Source of the DNA: Kazachstania africana CBS 2517
Lineage: Eukaryota; Ascomycota; Saccharomycetes; Saccharomycetales; Saccharomycetaceae
Assembly (NCBI RefSeq): GCF_000304475.1
Contig: NC_018942.1
Coordinates: 1,116,001-1,180,000 of the forward strand
Direction of reading: 5' to 3'
DNA: 64,000 nucleotides
Both the position numbers and the translations under genes were made by a program. Shown here piece by piece: positions 59,991 through 64,000 of this stretch. Under the pieces are notes generated by a model. It made no database searches. It saw nothing but the letters and a program-made list of their open reading frames with translations, and had not been told where the DNA came from. The first letter of the stretch is position 1; every line of letters starts with the position of its first letter.

Positions 59991-62075
59991 TGATAGGCAA
60001 AAGGAGACCTTTAGAACAGTAATTAATGATACTATATAATTTTGCATCTTTTTTTTCAAAATTTAATATTCCTTTTTAAGTTTCTTTAGAGAGTATTTCT
60101 TGACAAGCTCTTCGTTCCATATTCTGGTAGCCATGAATTGGCATTCCGGATAGTCATTAACTTCAATAAAACATATTTTATCAAGAGACTAGGAAAACAG
60201 GTTTAATTTTTTCTAATAGAAAATGAGGAGCCTAAAAACCCTACTGTTGGTCACAAGCAAAGTAACGAAGTATCTTTCCCTGGAAACGAATTTTTGACAT
60301 GTACAGACGGGCCCAAAGTTAGAGAATGGACACAGTGATGATTGAGGTTGGCAGAAACTAGCAACAGATATCAGATTGCTGGAGTTGACAATATACTGCG
60401 ATTCACAATAAATTAATGGCAAAGGTAGCAAATTTACGGTAACTCTAAAACAATATGTTCTGCTTATATCATGGATTGTAATCAAACAAACTATCAAAAT
60501 TTAAATAGTGCAAATCATATGAAAGTTTACAGATAGAGAGAGCGTTAGAAACGTATAAATATGTGAAAGAGAGAATGAATGATCGATCAATTTTTTATAA
60601 TAACTTTTTTATTTATAATTAGTTCACACAAGGCCAGTGATAACTTTGGAATTACGCTCAATAAAATATCAAGTTTCTTATATTTGATTATTAACTTAAA
60701 AATATCAGCCGCTAAATAAAATGGCTATTTCAAATAATAAATTACTGATTCTTCTTGACGTCGGCGACAGAATGCAAGAAATTATGTGCAAATTATTCCG
60801 CTTATGTAGTAAACTGTATCAAATAAATTTTGGATGAAAGCAATTCGAAGAGTTTTCTAAAGAAGAATTTATCTCTTCATTCTCCTCCTTTGATTCAATA
60901 ATAGATATATTCTATTGGCACTGCTCACTTTTACTGCTTTCTCTGTTTTTATCCCTAGCATTGTGCTATTTTTGGGTACACATCTTATTTCATTATTCGC
61001 CACAAAACAAGACAGACAGGGTTAAGCTTGAACCATTCATACTGCAAAAAGATCCCAGCAAGCACAAAATCCAGTAAAATTACCCAGAGCAGTGATTTCC
61101 CGAAGTCACATTATTTGAGGCCTTATATGACCCTCGGAATTTTGGAATTGATAAGGATTAACTCATCATATAACTGTGAGCTCAAAAAAGGAAGTTCCTC
61201 AGAATAATATGCCATTTTTATTGTTCATATGCTGTGAATCAGTGAACTGACTGAAGGGTCTATATTAATTACTGTGAATACCATAGACCCTTGTGATCTC
61301 TAACGTAATCAAGACATAAAATAATATACTGTGATAGTATTCTTCATCAGGCTTTGGTTTTCATCTGAGCATTTGCACTTTTTCCATCACAGTTTGACAT
61401 ATAATACTAAGTTCCTTCGGTCATTATCTAAATTCTCATTCCTCATGTTATGCAATTCAATGATTCTAGAACATTACAAAATTTGTTATTCTAACTCTCA
61501 AATACTGTCTTTCTTATTAGAGCATCTCAGAACTTTGCTCTTAGATATAATTATTATAATATTTATCACTTTTATTTTATGGAGATCTATATAATTTTCG
61601 ATTTTCATAGTTGTATTTCTACAGTTAATGATTTAGGTAAATATTCAGTAGGAACGTTTTATGTGCCGCATCTCATGTTCCACTTTATATAATTTCATTT
61701 GTTGGCTTTAGTCATAGTAAGTTTAAAAGGGTCAACAATTTTACTGTCGTTGACTGAGAGAAGTATAAAATTGCTAAAGCTATGTACTTCACAAGGATGC
61801 AAAATAACCTTAAATAAAACTAATTCAAAAATGACGGGCAGCTTCCCATGGATAAACTAAAAGAGAGAAAGCAATAACGGATATACAGAGCTCGAAAATC
61901 ACCCTGTAATATTTTAAATTAAGTGTTTCAATACATAAAAAAGAGAATAAGATAAAAAGTTATCGTGGCCATACACGAACATAAAAGAAAAAAAAATAGT
62001 CAATAACATGTTACTGAAATCAGAGGAACAAAAAGAAATGTGTTCATAATCATAGATCAAATATTGACGCGATTA
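59991..62075. other. 2.1-kb gene-poor region after DFG16
   Basis: No gene is supported. A 41-codon reverse-strand reading frame at about 60070-60195 has an ordinary protein-like composition but no start or homology I recognise. The rest is AT-rich with only chance frames. CRS5, the next gene in S. cerevisiae, was looked for and not seen. Confidence 0.45.
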
Positions 62076-62802
62076 TTATTCGCTTGCTGTGCCAATGGAG
62101 ATACAGATTTTGTCTCCGTCATTAAAGGAAACCGTACCATTATTGTAGATGTACAATAGGTCATCTGTCAAACCAGTCTGTTCCTCAATAGTCTTTGATG
62201 AATCATAGAAAATTGAGATACATTCACCAAAATCGGCTGAGTTAACTGGGCCATAAGCTTCTTCCGCTAGTTGTTGGCAGATGTTAACATTACCAATAGA
62301 TTGGGTACTAGTGTAGAAATCATAGCCCTTACCCATACTCCATGTCTTAACAGCTTCATCAACATAATCTTCATGTTCTTCCTCAGCAACAATAAAACCA
62401 TAAGTAGTTTTTGGGTCACCTGTATGAGACTCAAAATATAAATAGTTGCTGAGACTATTCAAGATGGTAGCGTAACCACTAAAAAGAGTCAACAGGTTAG
62501 TCATACCAGCATAAACTTGAATACCTCCGAAAAGACCGAAATCAAGTCCAGAGTCAGATAATTTAAACGCTTGAGTAGTTCCGGTACCGTCTAGAACAGC
62601 GTCTAGAAAATCGTCAAAAACCATCTTCCAAACCGTCTATACCATCAGTAGGCAAATCACCATCCCAATAGGCGAAGCCTTCGTGAGTTATCATAAAAGA
62701 TCCTTCTGAACAGTCAGCTGGAGAGGATGGAAATGTGACATCTGGAAGAGTAAGTTCGCACAAAACGACTCGGATGAGGAAGAATAGCACTAAAAAAAAC
62801 AT
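62076..62802 (-). pseudogene. Frameshifted gene for a secreted protein
   Basis: Two reverse-strand frames, 62802-62614 and 62624-62076, look like parts of one gene. The first begins at an ATG with a signal peptide (MFFLVLFFLIRVVLC) and about 45 acidic residues; the second continues with 170 or more acidic residues, a hydrophobic middle and three cysteines, and ends at 62076. The first frame stops at a TGA that follows TTT and precedes C; the second lies in the +1 register. A run of five A on the given strand (62616-62620) marks the break. It could be an inactivating indel, a sequencing error in the homopolymer, or a +1 recoding site. The product type is unknown; a secreted toxin-like or surface role is only a guess based on signal, size and the nearby LTR. 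Confidence 0.6.
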
Positions 62803-63782
62803 TAAGTAAATATCTTGTTTTTATTTATAAAATAAAGGACTTTGTAAAATGTAAATGTCAATACCTATTCAGAAATCAATAAACCGTTATCGATTAAGGA
62901 TTTGCAATAGTATGTTTCTTTTACAAACTAGCATATAGATAAAATGGAATCGAAATATCAGTGGGAACTCGGAATAAAGCCAGCTATTTATATGTTTTAA
63001 AAAAGAGCCTTCTAGGTAGTCTCCTCTTCATTAGTATATGAACTTCAGTGATAGTGACCTCAGAAGTTCGTCTATGATTTATTAACTTTTTCCACCGTTC
63101 TAATCCCTTACTGCGCGAAACTCAGCTCTCGAAAAATTGTACCTCAATTGAGCGTCTACAGTTGGCCACACTAGAATATGTACCTTCTAATTCGGAGCTA
63201 CATCGAACTGTTTTTGAAGACGTCATATCTACTTGTAAGATTGTTTTTCAAAGCGGGGTGGTCCTGATAGCGCCGTATAATTTTAGAGTTACTCCGATTA
63301 TCACGATGACGGGATATATCCAAAAATGGCAATTTATATTCAATTCTAATGAGGTTCTTGGTGCAGTGCGTACATAGAAGTGCTATTTGAGGCAACTTTT
63401 CTCTCAGCTTGAAAATGCAGTACAGAACAAACTTTGAAATGTGATTAGATGTATGGAAACATTAAGATTAAATGGCAATCCAGATCACAGTTTCATGATT
63501 CTACCAAAACATTGGAATGTGTTAGAAATGTCAGTGTAAGGCTATTTCCAGAACTTATTCACTGTTCAGCAACACATATCATGCATACTTTCCTATTGTA
63601 TCTTCCTCACTGTAAGCCTCGTGTAGTCCGCATAGAGCGTCTTAGAGTGAGGTCATATTTATATGCGCATTAGTATCGAGAGAAAATATTAAAAAAAGTT
63701 GTAATTCCCCAAGTATATACTGTAAGAAAATTAGTGCAAGTTCAATCCAGTAACCAGACCGATGATAACAGAGGGAATATAG
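62803..63782. other. Promoter of the broken secreted-protein gene and LTR flank
   Basis: 980 bp without a supported gene. Short open frames are present on both strands but none has a signature. The LTR remnant begins at its right end. Confidence 0.5.
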
Positions 63783-64000
63783 CACGGCTTCTGCATATTC
63801 TAATTCAAGGAATAGGAGCAGTGGAAACATATCTGATCGTAGAACTGTAGCTAAAAGCGTCCTGTCTTTTTTCCAAATAGAATTATAAAGTAAATAAAAT
63901 TAAGAAACAAATGTGAGGAAGATTTCCCTTTTATAGTGTGGAAGTCCTCAGTATGACAAAAATTTGACCGATAGTTCTCTTGTCCTCTCTTCAGGTATTG
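63783..64000 (-). repeat. Third copy of the Ty3-like LTR (cut by the window edge)
   Basis: From about 63783 to the window end the sequence matches 35720-35930 in the same orientation: TGCATATTCTAATTCAAGG, CTGTAGCTAAAAG, AATTATAAAGTA and CCTTTTATAGTGTGGAA are shared with few gaps. The conserved TATA word lies at 63927-63936. The LTR 5' end should lie about 110-130 bp beyond the window. No adjacent toxin-like gene is seen on its downstream side. Confidence 0.68.

Noticed and set aside
60070..60195. 41-codon reverse-strand frame that reads like a protein C-terminus
   Set aside because: A frame of this length is expected by chance; no branch site, start or known homologue could be found.
63642..63830. 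62-codon reverse frame with a hydrophobic start
   Set aside because: It overlaps the LTR copy and part of it mirrors the LTR-derived extension at the other locus; no independent support.

Overview
The window is nuclear DNA of a budding yeast in the Saccharomycetaceae, most likely a post-whole-genome-duplication species of the Kazachstania/Naumovozyma type; the genus is an inference. Genes are compact and mostly intron-less, with yeast introns (GTATGT-like donor, TACTAAC branch site) where Saccharomyces cerevisiae also has them. Two long runs match single S. cerevisiae tracks with no interleaved sister-track genes, which is the post-duplication pattern. Several obvious start codons are not the first near-cognate codon of the open frame, so starts were reset to the first ATG or to the homologue start.

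Layout. (1) 1-20248 follows YML027-YML038 in order and relative strand: YOX1 (cut by the window edge), TSA1, USA1, RCF1, NDC1, RAD52, SRC1/HEH1, AMD1, CGI121 (intron), a YML037C-like gene and YMD8. (2) 20570-34015 follows YHR006-YHR014: an STP1/STP2 factor, ERG11, SOD2, TDA3, RPL27 (intron), DIA4, VPS29 (intron), ARD1 and SPO13. (3) 34373-36075 is an accessory island at a synteny break: a tRNA-Ser(AGA), a Ty3-like LTR fragment starting 17 bp from the tRNA, a GC-richer secreted killer-toxin-like gene, and a second, inverted LTR whose TATA box points into the toxin-like gene. (4) 37044-46520 carries AHC1, DDL1, MCO10, a YOR019W/YDR475C-family gene, an unrecognised small secretory-pathway protein and SNF1. 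(5) 46915-59990 follows YOR025-YOR030: HST3, BUB3, STI1, a CIN5/YAP6 bZIP factor, EXG2 and DFG16. (6) 59991-64000 is gene-poor and holds a frameshifted secreted-protein gene and the start of a third copy of the same LTR.

Most genes are housekeeping: ergosterol synthesis, peroxide and superoxide defence, recombination, nuclear envelope, glucose signalling, chaperones and the spindle checkpoint. Four things deserve a second look. The LTR / toxin-like gene / LTR island has purine-rich tracts on both sides of the coding region and a short leader resembling killer-virus satellite RNA ends. The SRC1 gene keeps the overlapping GCAAGTGAGT double donor plus a branch site, so two membrane-protein isoforms are predicted. 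The STP factor has its N-terminal regulatory helix in another frame, ending at GGG-TGA-T. The secreted-protein gene near 62.6 kb is broken by a +1 shift at TTT-TGA-C.
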